A DNA stretch of 33,166 nucleotides from Aquibium sp. A9E412. Lineage in GTDB: Bacteria; Pseudomonadota; Alphaproteobacteria; Rhizobiales; Rhizobiaceae. A model generated the notes under the pieces. That model searched no databases, was not told the origin of the DNA, and saw only the letters and a program-made list of their open reading frames with translations. The DNA is taken from positions 7,501 to 40,666 of the forward strand of contig NZ_JAOAOP010000030.1 of NCBI RefSeq assembly GCF_030398335.1. The letters are read 5' to 3'. The position numbers and the translations under genes were made by a program. This document shows positions 19,705 through 27,153 of this stretch, piece by piece. Numbering within the stretch: the first letter of the stretch is position 1; each line of letters begins with the position of its first letter.

Positions 19705-21894
19705 TCAGGCCGCCTTCTCGCGCGCCCGCCGCGGCAGCAGCGCCACGACGTTCTCGATCATGCGCTGCCCCGCATTCTGGCCGAGCGTCATCAGCGATTC
19801 GGGATGGAACTGGACCGCCGCGATCGGCTCGCTGCGGTGCTCGATCGCCATGATGACGCCGTCCTGCGTCTCGGCGGTGACGACGAAGGCGTCGGGCAGC
19901 GTGGCCGGGTCGGCGAAGGTCGAGTGGTAGCGGCCGACCGTCACCTCGCCGGGCAGGCCGGAGAAGACGATGCCCGGCTGGCTCACCCGCACGCGCGCCG
20001 GCTTGCCGTGCTGCGGCTCGGCGAGCTGGCGCAGCGTGCCGCCATAGGCCTCCGCCAGCGCCTGCAGACCGAGGCACACGCCGAAGATCGGCAGGCCGCG
20101 CTCGCGAACCAGGCGGATGGTCGCCCGGCAGTCGAAGTCGCGCGGCAGGCCCGGCCCCGGCGACAGCACGACCAGGTCGGGCGCGACGGCGTCGAGCACG
20201 GCCGGCTCGAGCGGGCTGCGCACGGTCGTCACGGTCGCGCCGGTCTGGCGGAAGTAGTTGGCCAGCGTGTGGACGAAGGAGTCCTCGTGATCGACCAGCA
20301 GGATGCGCGTGCCCGCGCCCACCGCGGCGGCCTCGCGCGCCGGGCCGGCGGCGCTGCCCGCATCCGCCTCGCGGATCGCCGCCAGCATGGCGGAGGCCTT
20401 GAGCTCGGTCTCCGTCTCCTCCTCGGCCGGGTCGGAATCGTAGAGCAGCGTGGCGCCGACACGGACCTGGGCGATGCCGTCCTTGATGCGCACGGTGCGC
20501 AGCGTCAGCCCGGTGTTCATGTCGCCGTTGAAGTGCACCATGCCGACCGCCCCGCCGTACCAGGCGCGCGGGCTCTTCTCGTTCTCCTCGATGAAGCGCA
20601 TCGCCCACAGCTTCGGCGCGCCGGTGACGGTGACCGCCCAGGCGTGGCTCAGAAAGGCGTCGAAGGCGTCCATCTCCGGCCTCAGCCGGCCCTCGATGTG
20701 ATCGACCGTGTGGATCAGCCGCGAGTACATCTCGATCTGCCGGCGGCCGATCACCCGCACCGAGCCCGGCTCGCAGACCCGGCTCTTGTCGTTGCGGTCG
20801 ACGTCGGAGCACATGGTCAGCTCCGACTCGTCCTTCTTGGAGTTGAGCAGCTTGAGGATCTGCTCGGCGTCGGAGATGGCGTCGTCGCCGCGCTTGATGG
20901 TGCCGGAGATCGGGCAGGTCTCGACGCGCCGGCCGGTCACCCGCACGAACATCTCCGGCGAGGCGCCGACCAGATACTCGCCCTGGCCGAGATTGATGAA
21001 GAAGGAATAGGGCGACGGGTTGGTCGCCTTCAGCCGGCGCGACACCGCCGACGGCGGATGCGCGCAGCGCTCGAGGAACATCTGCCCCGGCACCACCTCG
21101 AACAGGTCGCCGCGGCGGAAGCTCTCCTTGGCCTTCTCCACCAGCGCGGCGTACTCGCCGGGCGCGTGGTCGCCGCGCGGCGGCACCGTGTCGGCCGGCG
21201 CGAACGGCACGGCCGCGCCCTCGCGCGGCAGGCCTGCCGTCGTCCATCCCTCGCCGGCATAGTCGTAGCGGTCGTGCCAGGCGCGCGCGGCGTGGTGGTC
21301 GACGACCAGGATCTCGTCGGGCAGGTAGAGCACCAGGTCGCGCTGGTCGGCCGGTCGCTCGCGCCGTTCGGCAACCGGGTCGAACTGGAAGGCGAGATCG
21401 TAGCCGAAGGCGCCGTAGAGGCCGAGATTGGGATCGGCGTCGCTGCGCAGCAGCGCGGTGATGGCGCGCACCACGGTGAAGACCGAGGGCACGCGCGAGC
21501 GCTCCTCCTCGAAGGCGACGCGGCCGGGCTCGGCCACCTGCAGCGCGACCGCCCCCTCCTCGTGCCGCATGGCGGCGACGCCGGCGAGGCCGTCGAGCGC
21601 GGCGGCGAGCGCCGGCAGCATCGCCGCGCCGCGCGCATTGAGCGCCTCGATGCGCATGGCCCGGCCACGCGCGGTGATCGCCAGCGGCGGGTCGACGATC
21701 GCGGTGTCCCAGCGGGTGTAGCGGCCGGGATACTCGTAGTTCGACGAGAACACCGCGCCGCGCCGCGCGTCGAGCGCGTCGACATAGGCGTCGATGGCGC
21801 CCGCATAGGCCGTCTCGCGCCGCGTGCGCGTGATGGCGATCCCGCCGGCGGTGACGAACCGCTCGGCGCCGTTTTCCAAGACTTCCACGCTCAT
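19705..21894 (-). CDS. trpE: Anthranilate synthase, fused TrpE-TrpG
   Basis: This enzyme makes anthranilate from chorismate and glutamine, the first step of tryptophan synthesis. The 729-residue protein fuses component I (about residues 1-510) and the glutamine amidotransferase component II (about 530-729) in one chain, as in rhizobia, where it is called trpE(G). Component I carries [23 protein letters not shown] and [18 protein letters not shown] of the chorismate site. Component II has the catalytic triad Cys 607 (GVCLGL), His 697 and Glu 699 (QFHPES). GGGAGAG precedes the ATG. The gene is preceded by a full trpL attenuator, so transcription depends on charged tRNA-Trp. No other trp genes are in the window, in keeping with the split trp genes of rhizobia. 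Confidence 0.97.
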   Translation of the reverse strand: MSVEVLENGAERFVTAGGIAITRTRRETAYAGAIDAYVDALDARRGAVFSSNYEYPGRYTRWDTAIVDPPLAITARGRAMRIEALNARGAAMLPALAAALDGLAGVAAMRHEEGAVALQVAEPGRVAFEEERSRVPSVFTVVRAITALLRSDADPNLGLYGAFGYDLAFQFDPVAERRERPADQRDLVLYLPDEILVVDHHAARAWHDRYDYAGEGWTTAGLPREGAAVPFAPADTVPPRGDHAPGEYAALVEKAKESFRRGDLFEVVPGQMFLERCAHPPSAVSRRLKATNPSPYSFFINLGQGEYLVGASPEMFVRVTGRRVETCPISGTIKRGDDAISDAEQILKLLNSKKDESELTMCSDVDRNDKSRVCEPGSVRVIGRRQIEMYSRLIHTVDHIEGRLRPEMDAFDAFLSHAWAVTVTGAPKLWAMRFIEENEKSPRAWYGGAVGMVHFNGDMNTGLTLRTVRIKDGIAQVRVGATLLYDSDPAEEETETELKASAMLAAIREADAGSAAGPAREAAAVGAGTRILLVDHEDSFVHTLANYFRQTGATVTTVRSPLEPAVLDAVAPDLVVLSPGPGLPRDFDCRATIRLVRERGLPIFGVCLGLQALAEAYGGTLRQLAEPQHGKPARVRVSQPGIVFSGLPGEVTVGRYHSTFADPATLPDAFVVTAETQDGVIMAIEHRSEPIAAVQFHPESLMTLGQNAGQRMIENVVALLPRRAREKAA

Positions 21895-21930
21895 GCCCTG
21901 CTCTCCCGTCTGTCAGGCGCCGGGAAGCCC

Positions 21931-21967
21931 GAAAACAAAGAAGGCCGCCCGGATTTCTCCTGCGGCC
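21931..21967 (-). terminator. Rho-independent attenuator terminator upstream of trpE(G)
   Basis: GGCCGC (minus strand, 21962-21967) pairs with GCGGCC (21943-21948), with an inner AGG/CCG-type extension, and is followed by TTCTTTGTTTTC (21942-21931). The left arm is shared with the antiterminator stem formed with 21999-22005, so the two folds exclude each other. Confidence 0.8.
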
Positions 21968-22007
21968 ATCGTCGATGAATTTCGCGCAAGCGCTCCCGTG
22001 GCCGCTG

Positions 22008-22049
22008 TCAGCAGGCCCACCACCAGCGCATTGCGTGCGAAATCGTCAT
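22008..22049 (-). CDS. trpL: trp leader peptide TrpL
   Basis: A 13-codon frame, MTISHAMRWWWAC, has three consecutive tryptophan codons and ends in TGA. It lies about 110 nt upstream of the trpE(G) start, just before mutually exclusive RNA stems. S. meliloti TrpL has 14 residues and also WWW. There is no clear ribosome binding site; the predicted promoter places the transcription start on the A of the ATG, so translation is probably leaderless. Stalling at the WWW codons when tryptophan is short would favour the antiterminator and allow trpE(G) transcription. Confidence 0.85.
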   Translation of the reverse strand: MTISHAMRWWWAC

Positions 22050-22056
22050 GCCCGTT

Positions 22057-22085
22057 TCCATAAGCGAGAACGCGGGGCAGAGCAA
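22057..22085 (-). promoter_or_regulatory. Predicted promoter of trpL-trpE(G)
   Basis: TTGCTC (22080-22085), 17 nt, TATGGA (22057-22062), then 7 nt to the trpL ATG at 22049. The spacing puts +1 on the ATG itself, in line with the leaderless trpL transcript known in S. meliloti. Confidence 0.6.
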
Positions 22086-22115
22086 GCCGCAATCGACGCG
22101 GCGGGCCGTGCGCCC

Positions 22116-22218
22116 GGAGCCCTTCGGCTTGTCACGAAATCACAGATCGGCTCCAACTCGTTGTCTTGCCGCGTTTGCCGACGGCGAACCGGTTTCCACT
22201 TCGCCTGGAAACGCTCTA
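22116..22218 (-). repeat. Dispersed Rhizobiales-type intergenic palindromic repeat, copy B
   Basis: Read on the minus strand it begins TAGAGCGTTTCCAGGCGAAG, continues TGGAAACCGGTTCGCCG, then GCAAACGCGGCAAGAC, and ends in a hairpin whose outer arms are GGCTCC and GGAGCC (22149-22154 and 22116-22121). The first three bases, TAG (22218-22216), are the stop codon of the MarR-GNAT gene. The element fills most of the space between that gene and the trpL promoter. Confidence 0.85.
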
Positions 22219-23148
22219 AAGCACCAGATCCCAGTGCTGGCCGACGAGATCGCGGCCGAAGGAGTGGTGTTTCTCCTCCTTGACCAGCGTGAAGCCGGCC
22301 GCCTGGTAGATGCGCCGGGCGGCGACCAGCACGTCGTTGGTCCACAGCGTCAGCTTGCCGTAACCGGCCGACCGCGCGAAGGCGACGCACTCCTCGACCA
22401 GCCGCCCGCCGATGCCGAGACCGCGCGCGGCCGGCTCGACATAGAGCAGCCGCAGCTTCGCGACCTCCGGCGTCGCGCGCACGAGGAACACCGAGCCGAC
22501 GGTCTCGCCGTCGCGCTCGGCGATCCAGGCCCGCTCGCACGCCGGGTCGAAGTGCGTCGCGAATTCGCCGAGGATGCCGGCGATCAGCGCCTCGAAGGTG
22601 GCGTCGAAACCGTATTCGCGGTGGTAGAGCACCGCCTGACGGTGGATCACCCAGCCGATGTCGCCCGGCCGCAGGCCGCGCAGACGGTAGGGCGCGGCCT
22701 CAGCGGGCGGCGCGCCGAGCAGCCGCTCGACCGTGCCCATCGCCGCCACCAGCCGGCCGCGCGCATCGGCCGGCAGCGCGCCCAGCATGGCGGCGACCTC
22801 GGCCGCCGAACTGCGCTCGAGCGGCGCGAACGCGGCGCGCCCGGCTGCGGTCAGCGTCAGGACGGACTGCCGGCGGTCGTGCGGCGAGGCGGTGCGCGCC
22901 AGCAGCCCGTCGGCCTCGAACTTCTTGAGGATGCGGCTGAGATAACCGGCATCGAGGCGCAGCTGGTCGCACAGCCCGGCCGCCGTCACGCCCTCGCCAT
23001 GCGCCAGCTCATAGAGCACGCGGGCCTCCGTCAGCGAGAAGGACGAGTTCAGAAGCGTGCGCTCGAGCAGGCCGACCTGCCGGGTGTAGAAGCGGGTGAA
23101 GCGCCTGACGGCATCGATGTCGCCGGCGGAAGGGGCGGGAGCGTTCAT
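22216..23148 (-). CDS. MarR family regulator fused to GNAT N-acetyltransferase
   Basis: This is a 310-residue fusion. Residues 1-150 form a MarR winged helix: SLTEARVLYELAHGEGVTAAGLCDQLRLDAGYLSRILKKFEADGLL with the wing SPHDRRQSVLTLT. Residues 155-310 form a GNAT acetyltransferase with the acetyl-CoA loop RGLGIGGRLVEE and a C-terminal AAGFTLVKEEKHHSFG. Such fusions are common in alphaproteobacteria, but the acetylated substrate is usually unknown. AAGGAT lies 7 nt before the ATG. Two TTGAC-type palindromes cover its own promoter, pointing to autoregulation. The TAG stop codon comes from repeat copy B. It follows the DUF1206 gene, whose stop codon overlaps this gene's -35 element. Confidence 0.93.
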   Translation of the reverse strand: MNAPAPSAGDIDAVRRFTRFYTRQVGLLERTLLNSSFSLTEARVLYELAHGEGVTAAGLCDQLRLDAGYLSRILKKFEADGLLARTASPHDRRQSVLTLTAAGRAAFAPLERSSAAEVAAMLGALPADARGRLVAAMGTVERLLGAPPAEAAPYRLRGLRPGDIGWVIHRQAVLYHREYGFDATFEALIAGILGEFATHFDPACERAWIAERDGETVGSVFLVRATPEVAKLRLLYVEPAARGLGIGGRLVEECVAFARSAGYGKLTLWTNDVLVAARRIYQAAGFTLVKEEKHHSFGRDLVGQHWDLVL

Positions 23149-23157
23149 GGCATATCC

Positions 23158-23170
23158 TTGACCCAGTCAA
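23158..23170. promoter_or_regulatory. MarR-type operator, proximal palindrome
   Basis: TTGACCCAGTCAA is a 5-bp inverted repeat around a 3-bp centre, 10 bp upstream of the MarR-GNAT start codon and over the predicted transcription start. It differs at two bases from the distal operator. Confidence 0.65.
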
Positions 23171-23174
23171 TCTT

Positions 23175-23203
23175 ATTGTTGACTGAGTCAAGTGAACTGT
23201 CAA
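23175..23203 (-). promoter_or_regulatory. Predicted promoter of the MarR-GNAT gene
   Basis: TTGACA (23198-23203) is followed after 17 nt by AACAAT (23175-23180). The -35 overlaps the TGA stop codon of the upstream DUF1206 gene, and the spacer contains the distal palindrome. Confidence 0.5.
23179..23191. promoter_or_regulatory. MarR-type operator, distal palindrome
   Basis: TTGACTGAGTCAA is a perfect 6-1-6 palindrome between the predicted -35 and -10 of the MarR-GNAT gene. Its centre is 21 bp, or two helical turns, from that of the proximal copy, so two dimers could bind on the same face. Confidence 0.7.
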
Positions 23204-24033
23204 CGCCCGGCTTCCTCGACATTGATGCGGCGCCACAGCGCCTCGGCGAAGGAATAGGCCGCGAAGGCGACCAGGCCGAGCCCGACGGCGCCGAGCAGCC
23301 AGGTGCCGGCCGGCAGCGACAGGATGTAGTCGAGCGCCTCCTTGAGACCGGGATTGCCGCCGTCCTCGCCCGCCGTCAGGCCGCGCCGATAAAACAGCAG
23401 CGCCACCAGGAAGAAGACCACGCCGCGCGCCAGAAGACCGCCGATCGCTACCGGGTGGATCAGCCGCATGGTGTCGGGCGAGGCGGCGATGTAGCGCTCG
23501 TACTTGCGCGTCAGCGCCTTCCAGGCATGCGCGCCGGCGACGACCAGGAACACCGCGGCGAGCGCCAGCGCCGCCGGCCGCGCGCCGACGAAGCCCGACA
23601 GCCACTGCGCGAAGCCGCCGCCGCCGCTGCCGCCGTCGCTGCCGAAGCCGCCGGCGCCCCACCACAGCGAGAAGGTGTAGAGGGTGAGCAGCGCGTAGGT
23701 GCCCGCCGAGGCGAGCAGCCCGGCGCGCACGCCGAGCCCGGTGATCGAGAAGCCGTGGTCGTCGGTGTCGAACACCGACTGCACGATCCGCCATGCGCTG
23801 TAGCCGGCCAGGCCGACGATCAGCACCAGCACCAGCACGGTGCCGGCGGCGTTTTCCGACAGGAAGCGGATCGCCGCCTCGGCGTCGCGGTTCTGGCCGC
23901 CGGCGAAGCCCGCCAGCACGGCGAAGAAGCCGATCACCAGATAGACCAGCCCGCGCGCGGCGTAGCCGAGCCGCGCGAAGGGCTTGAGCCAGCGCGGATG
24001 CGGCTTGGCGTGTTCGGCTGCGTCAAGCGTCAT
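23200..24033 (-). CDS. DUF1206 family membrane protein
   Basis: This is a 277-residue polytopic membrane protein of unknown function. DUF1206 proteins consist of three repeats of two helices, and the repeat start FARLGYAARGLVYLVIGFFA is clear near residue 20. Related segments occur at about 98-120 (ITGLGVRAGLLASAGTYALLT) and 193-215 (PVAIGGLLARGVVFFLVALL). A glycine/serine-rich loop (residues 127-141) separates helices in the middle. The start at 24033 lies 11 bp inside the end of the PAP2 gene, so the two are translationally coupled. No catalytic residues can be recognised. The MarR-GNAT gene follows directly but has its own promoter. Confidence 0.88.
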   Translation of the reverse strand: MTLDAAEHAKPHPRWLKPFARLGYAARGLVYLVIGFFAVLAGFAGGQNRDAEAAIRFLSENAAGTVLVLVLIVGLAGYSAWRIVQSVFDTDDHGFSITGLGVRAGLLASAGTYALLTLYTFSLWWGAGGFGSDGGSGGGGFAQWLSGFVGARPAALALAAVFLVVAGAHAWKALTRKYERYIAASPDTMRLIHPVAIGGLLARGVVFFLVALLFYRRGLTAGEDGGNPGLKEALDYILSLPAGTWLLGAVGLGLVAFAAYSFAEALWRRINVEEAGR

Positions 24034-24748
24034 CGGGAGCGTCCTTCTGCCTGCGTCGCCAGTGCTGCAGCGCCGAGACGACGAGCCAGGTCAGGCTCGC
24101 CCATGCCGCGCCGACGGCCCAGCCGGCGGCCACGTCGCTCGGCCAGTGGACCCCGACATAGACCCGGCTCAGCCCGACGATGGCGGCGACGAACAGCGCC
24201 ATCGCCAGCACGTAGACGCGCACCGCCCAGCCGTCGACCAGCCGCATGATGAGCGAGCCGAGGGTCAGATAGGCGACCGTGGTGACCAGCGCGTGGCCGC
24301 TCGGGAAGCTGGCGGTGTGGACCGGGTCGAGATGCTCGACCAGGTCGGGCCGCGGCCGGCCGTAATACTGCTTCAGGGTCTGGCTGATCAGCGCGCCGGA
24401 ACCGACCGACAGGAAGACGTAGAGCGCCGGCCCCCAGCGGCCGATCACCAGCAGGAAGCCGATCACCGAGCCGACCGCCAGGATGATCAGCGGATAGCCG
24501 CCGAGCGCGGTGATCTCGACCGCCGTCTCCTCGAGCCAGGGCGGGCCGAGCAGCTCCAGCGTCTCGGGATCGCGCAGCATGAGGAACAGCGCCTCGTCGA
24601 TGCGGCGCATCTCGCCCTCCGCCACCTCGTCGGCGATTTCCAGAAAGATGAACAGGCCGCCGGCGAGGACCGCCAGCATGGCAACCGGGACCGCGGCAGC
24701 CCGGGGATTCCACATGCCGCGCACCAGATCGGTGATTGCATTCGCCAT
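24023..24748 (-). CDS. PAP2 superfamily membrane phosphatase
   Basis: This is an integral membrane phosphatase of about 241 residues, probably acting on a lipid phosphate such as undecaprenyl pyrophosphate or phosphatidate on the periplasmic side. All three PAP2 signature blocks are present: KQYYGRPRP (KX6RP), FPSGH (PSGH) and SRVYVGVHWPSDV (SRX5HX3D). The ATG at 24748 places one helix early in the protein, as expected. In-frame codons reach further upstream into the divergent M50 promoter region but encode no membrane or domain sequence. No strong ribosome binding site precedes either ATG, and MWNPRAAAV 11 codons downstream is an alternative start. It overlaps the DUF1206 gene by 11 bp. The exact substrate is open. 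Confidence 0.92.
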   Translation of the reverse strand: MANAITDLVRGMWNPRAAAVPVAMLAVLAGGLFIFLEIADEVAEGEMRRIDEALFLMLRDPETLELLGPPWLEETAVEITALGGYPLIILAVGSVIGFLLVIGRWGPALYVFLSVGSGALISQTLKQYYGRPRPDLVEHLDPVHTASFPSGHALVTTVAYLTLGSLIMRLVDGWAVRVYVLAMALFVAAIVGLSRVYVGVHWPSDVAAGWAVGAAWASLTWLVVSALQHWRRRQKDAPDDA

Positions 24749-24881
24749 GGCCGGCACAACGTGGCAGCCGGCGTGCGGTTCCTCAAGCCGCAGAACGCCG
24801 CAGGTGCCAGATGGTGGGATGCCAAGCCGCGCCCCATCGCCTAAATAGGACGCGAAGCGAAGCGACGTCGGAGAGACCGCA

Positions 24882-26012
24882 ATGGCGTGGTCGTTCAGCC
24901 TGGGCAGGATCGCGGGGACCACCGTGCGCGTGCACGTGACCTTCTTCCTGCTGCTCGTGTGGATCTGGTTCATGCACTACCGCATCGGCGGCACGCCGGC
25001 GGCGTGGGAGGGCGTGGCCTTCATCCTGGCCGTGTTCGCCTGCGTCGTGCTGCACGAGTTCGGCCATGCGCTGGCCGCGCGCTATTTCGGCATCAAGACG
25101 CCCGACATCACGCTGCTGCCGATCGGCGGCCTGGCCCGGCTCGAGCGCATGCCCGAGGAGCCCGGCCAGGAGCTCGTCATCGCCATCGCCGGCCCGCTGG
25201 TCAACGTCGTCATCGCGGCGCTGATCTTCCTGGCGCTCGGCGGCGTGGCCGGCATCGAGCAGATGGCCCAGGTGGAGGACCCGCGCGGCGACTTCCTGGT
25301 GCGGCTGGCCGGCGTCAACGTCTTCCTGGTGCTCTTCAACCTGATCCCCGCCTTTCCGATGGATGGCGGCCGGGTGCTGCGCGCGCTGCTCGCCACCCGC
25401 ATGGCCTGGCCGCGCGCCACGCAGGTCGCCGCGACCATCGGCCAGGGTCTCGCCTTCCTGTTCGGCTTCATCGGCCTGCTCTACAATCCGCTGCTCATCT
25501 TCATCGCCATCTTCGTCTACCTGGCCGCGGCGGCCGAATCGCAGAACGCCCAGATCCGCGACATCTCGGCGAGCGTCCTGGTCGGCGACGTGATGATGAC
25601 GGAGTTCGCCAGCCTGCCGCGCTCGGGCGACATCGCGCACGCCATCGACACGCTGCTGGCCACCAGCCAGAACGAGTTTCCGATCGTCGACGAGGACGGC
25701 CATCTCGAGGGCATCCTGACCCGCAACGCGATGATCCGCGCCCTCAAGGAGACCGGGCCCGACGCGCCGGTCGCCGCCGCCATGCACACCGACGTGCCGC
25801 GCATCCACCGGCGCAAGGCGCTCGCCGAGGCCTACCGGCTGATGCAGGAAAAGGCGGCCGAGGCCGTCGCCGTCGTCGATTCGGCCGACCGGCTGGTCGG
25901 CCTCGTCACGCACGAGACGATCGGCGAGATGATGATGGTGCGCGCGGCGATGCCGGAAGGCTTCCGCTTCGACCGGCTGCGCCGGCGCACACCGCGGCCG
26001 AGCGGCGCCTGA
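24882..26012 (+). CDS. Site-2 protease family (M50) membrane metalloprotease with CBS domains
   Basis: This is an intramembrane zinc metalloprotease of 376 residues, likely to cleave membrane-bound substrates. The zinc-binding HEFGH lies at residues 58-62 in a membrane helix, and the third ligand lies in NLIPAFPMDGG (Asp 161). Two CBS domains follow from about residue 240 (VLVGDVMMTEFASLPRSGDI and later VPRIHRRKALAEAYRLM), which in other proteins sense adenine nucleotides. This is the class of S2P homologue with C-terminal CBS pair common in bacteria; substrates are mostly unknown. GGAGAG lies upstream of the ATG at a good distance. It is divergent from PAP2 and is followed after 71 bp by an L,D-transpeptidase on the same strand. 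Confidence 0.94.
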   Translation: MAWSFSLGRIAGTTVRVHVTFFLLLVWIWFMHYRIGGTPAAWEGVAFILAVFACVVLHEFGHALAARYFGIKTPDITLLPIGGLARLERMPEEPGQELVIAIAGPLVNVVIAALIFLALGGVAGIEQMAQVEDPRGDFLVRLAGVNVFLVLFNLIPAFPMDGGRVLRALLATRMAWPRATQVAATIGQGLAFLFGFIGLLYNPLLIFIAIFVYLAAAAESQNAQIRDISASVLVGDVMMTEFASLPRSGDIAHAIDTLLATSQNEFPIVDEDGHLEGILTRNAMIRALKETGPDAPVAAAMHTDVPRIHRRKALAEAYRLMQEKAAEAVAVVDSADRLVGLVTHETIGEMMMVRAAMPEGFRFDRLRRRTPRPSGA

Positions 26013-26083
26013 TCCGCCCGCCGGGGATCGATCCGCCCGCTGCCGCGTTGCACCGCGAACGGTTCGACATCCGGAGGAGCGCG

Positions 26084-27049
26084 ATGCGCACGGTGATCCT
26101 GGCGGCTCTGGCGCTCGCCGCCGCGGCGGGCGGCACGGCGGCCGACGAGCATCTCGATGCGGCGAGCATCAATGGGGCGACCTACGACGCGGCGGCCTTC
26201 GCCGAGGGCCAGCACGCCGCCGTCGCCAAGGCGCAGGTCCTGCTCGACCGCGCCGACGCCTCGCCCGGCGTGATCGACGGCTATGCCGGCGAGAACGTCG
26301 CCAAGGCGGTGCGCGCCTTCGAGCGCATGGCCGGCCTGCCCGTCGACGGCCGCATGGACCGCGCCGTGTGGGACCGGCTGCAGGACGACAGGCCGGTGCT
26401 TCGCGGCTACACGCTGACCGAGGGGGACGTCTCCGACCTGACGGAGCGCATTCCCGAGGACTACGCCCGGATGGCGCGGATGGACCGGCTCGGCTACACC
26501 AGCGTCGCCGAGCGCATCGCCGAACGCTTCCACATGGATGTGGAGTTCCTGCGCAGCCTCAACCCGCGGGCCGACTTCTCCCGCCCCGGCACCGCGCTGA
26601 CGGTGGCCGACCCCGGCAGCCGGCTGCAGACGGCGGTCGCCCGCATCGAGGCCGACAAGGCGCTCGCCCAGCTTCGCGCCTATGACGCGGCAGGCGATCT
26701 CGTCGCCGCCTACCCGGTGACGATCGGCAGCCGCCAGACGCCGTCCCCGTCCGGCACCCACGAGGTCGTCGGCATCGCCATCGAGCCGACCTACCGCTAC
26801 AAGCCGGACGAGAACTTCCAGCAGGGCGACAACGACGAGCCGCTCACCCTGCCGCCAGGGCCGAACGGGCCGGTCGGACTGGTGTGGATCGACCTGTCGA
26901 AGCCGACCTACGGCCTGCACGGCTCGCCCGATCCCGCCGAGATCGACAAGGAGCAGTCGCATGGCTGCGTGCGCATGACCAACTGGGATGCGCGCGAGCT
27001 GGCCGAGCGCGTCTCGACGGGCGTCACCGTCGCCTTCCTGGAACGCTAG
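26084..27049 (+). CDS. L,D-transpeptidase (YkuD family), shorter paralogue
   Basis: This is a periplasmic YkuD enzyme of 321 residues, expected to make 3-3 peptidoglycan cross-links. A signal peptide (MRTVILAALALAAAAGG) is followed directly by a peptidoglycan-binding region (AQVLLDRADASPGVIDGYAG), a linker with LysM-like AERFHMDVEFLRSLNPRADF, and the catalytic domain with His 279 and SHGC(295)VRM. It is clearly homologous along its whole length to the enzyme at 3897-5411 but lacks that protein's long charged N-terminal insertion, and it has SHGC rather than SNGC, the more common form. GGAGGAG lies 5 nt before the ATG, deciding the start. It is followed closely by the extensin-like gene, probably in one operon. 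Confidence 0.95.
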   Translation: MRTVILAALALAAAAGGTAADEHLDAASINGATYDAAAFAEGQHAAVAKAQVLLDRADASPGVIDGYAGENVAKAVRAFERMAGLPVDGRMDRAVWDRLQDDRPVLRGYTLTEGDVSDLTERIPEDYARMARMDRLGYTSVAERIAERFHMDVEFLRSLNPRADFSRPGTALTVADPGSRLQTAVARIEADKALAQLRAYDAAGDLVAAYPVTIGSRQTPSPSGTHEVVGIAIEPTYRYKPDENFQQGDNDEPLTLPPGPNGPVGLVWIDLSKPTYGLHGSPDPAEIDKEQSHGCVRMTNWDARELAERVSTGVTVAFLER

Positions 27050-27153
27050 GGCCGATCGCCGTGCCGCCGGTGCCGAACGACAACCCGGCCGCTCGCCACG
27101 GCCCCGCCCCGCGCCCACCCCGCCGCGCGGGCTCCGGGCCGCGCAGGCGCGCG

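Larger units (their letters stand above)
21931..22049 (-). ncRNA. trpL attenuator RNA (rnTrpL-type leader transcript)
   Basis: This leader runs from the predicted transcription start, at the trpL ATG, to the end of the attenuator terminator. It has all four classical segments. Segment 1 holds the Trp codons, with GTGGGCC able to pair with GGCCAC (1:2). Segments 2 and 3 pair through GCGGCCA (22005-21999) and TGGCCGC (21968-21962), and segments 3 and 4 form the terminator. In Sinorhizobium meliloti the terminated leader is released as a small RNA, rnTrpL, with trans targets; the same may apply here but is not shown. Confidence 0.75.

Noticed and set aside
23605-23660. Short CCGCCG-type repeat within the DUF1206 gene
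   Set aside because: It encodes a Gly/Ser-rich loop between membrane helices and stays in frame; this is ordinary low-complexity coding sequence.
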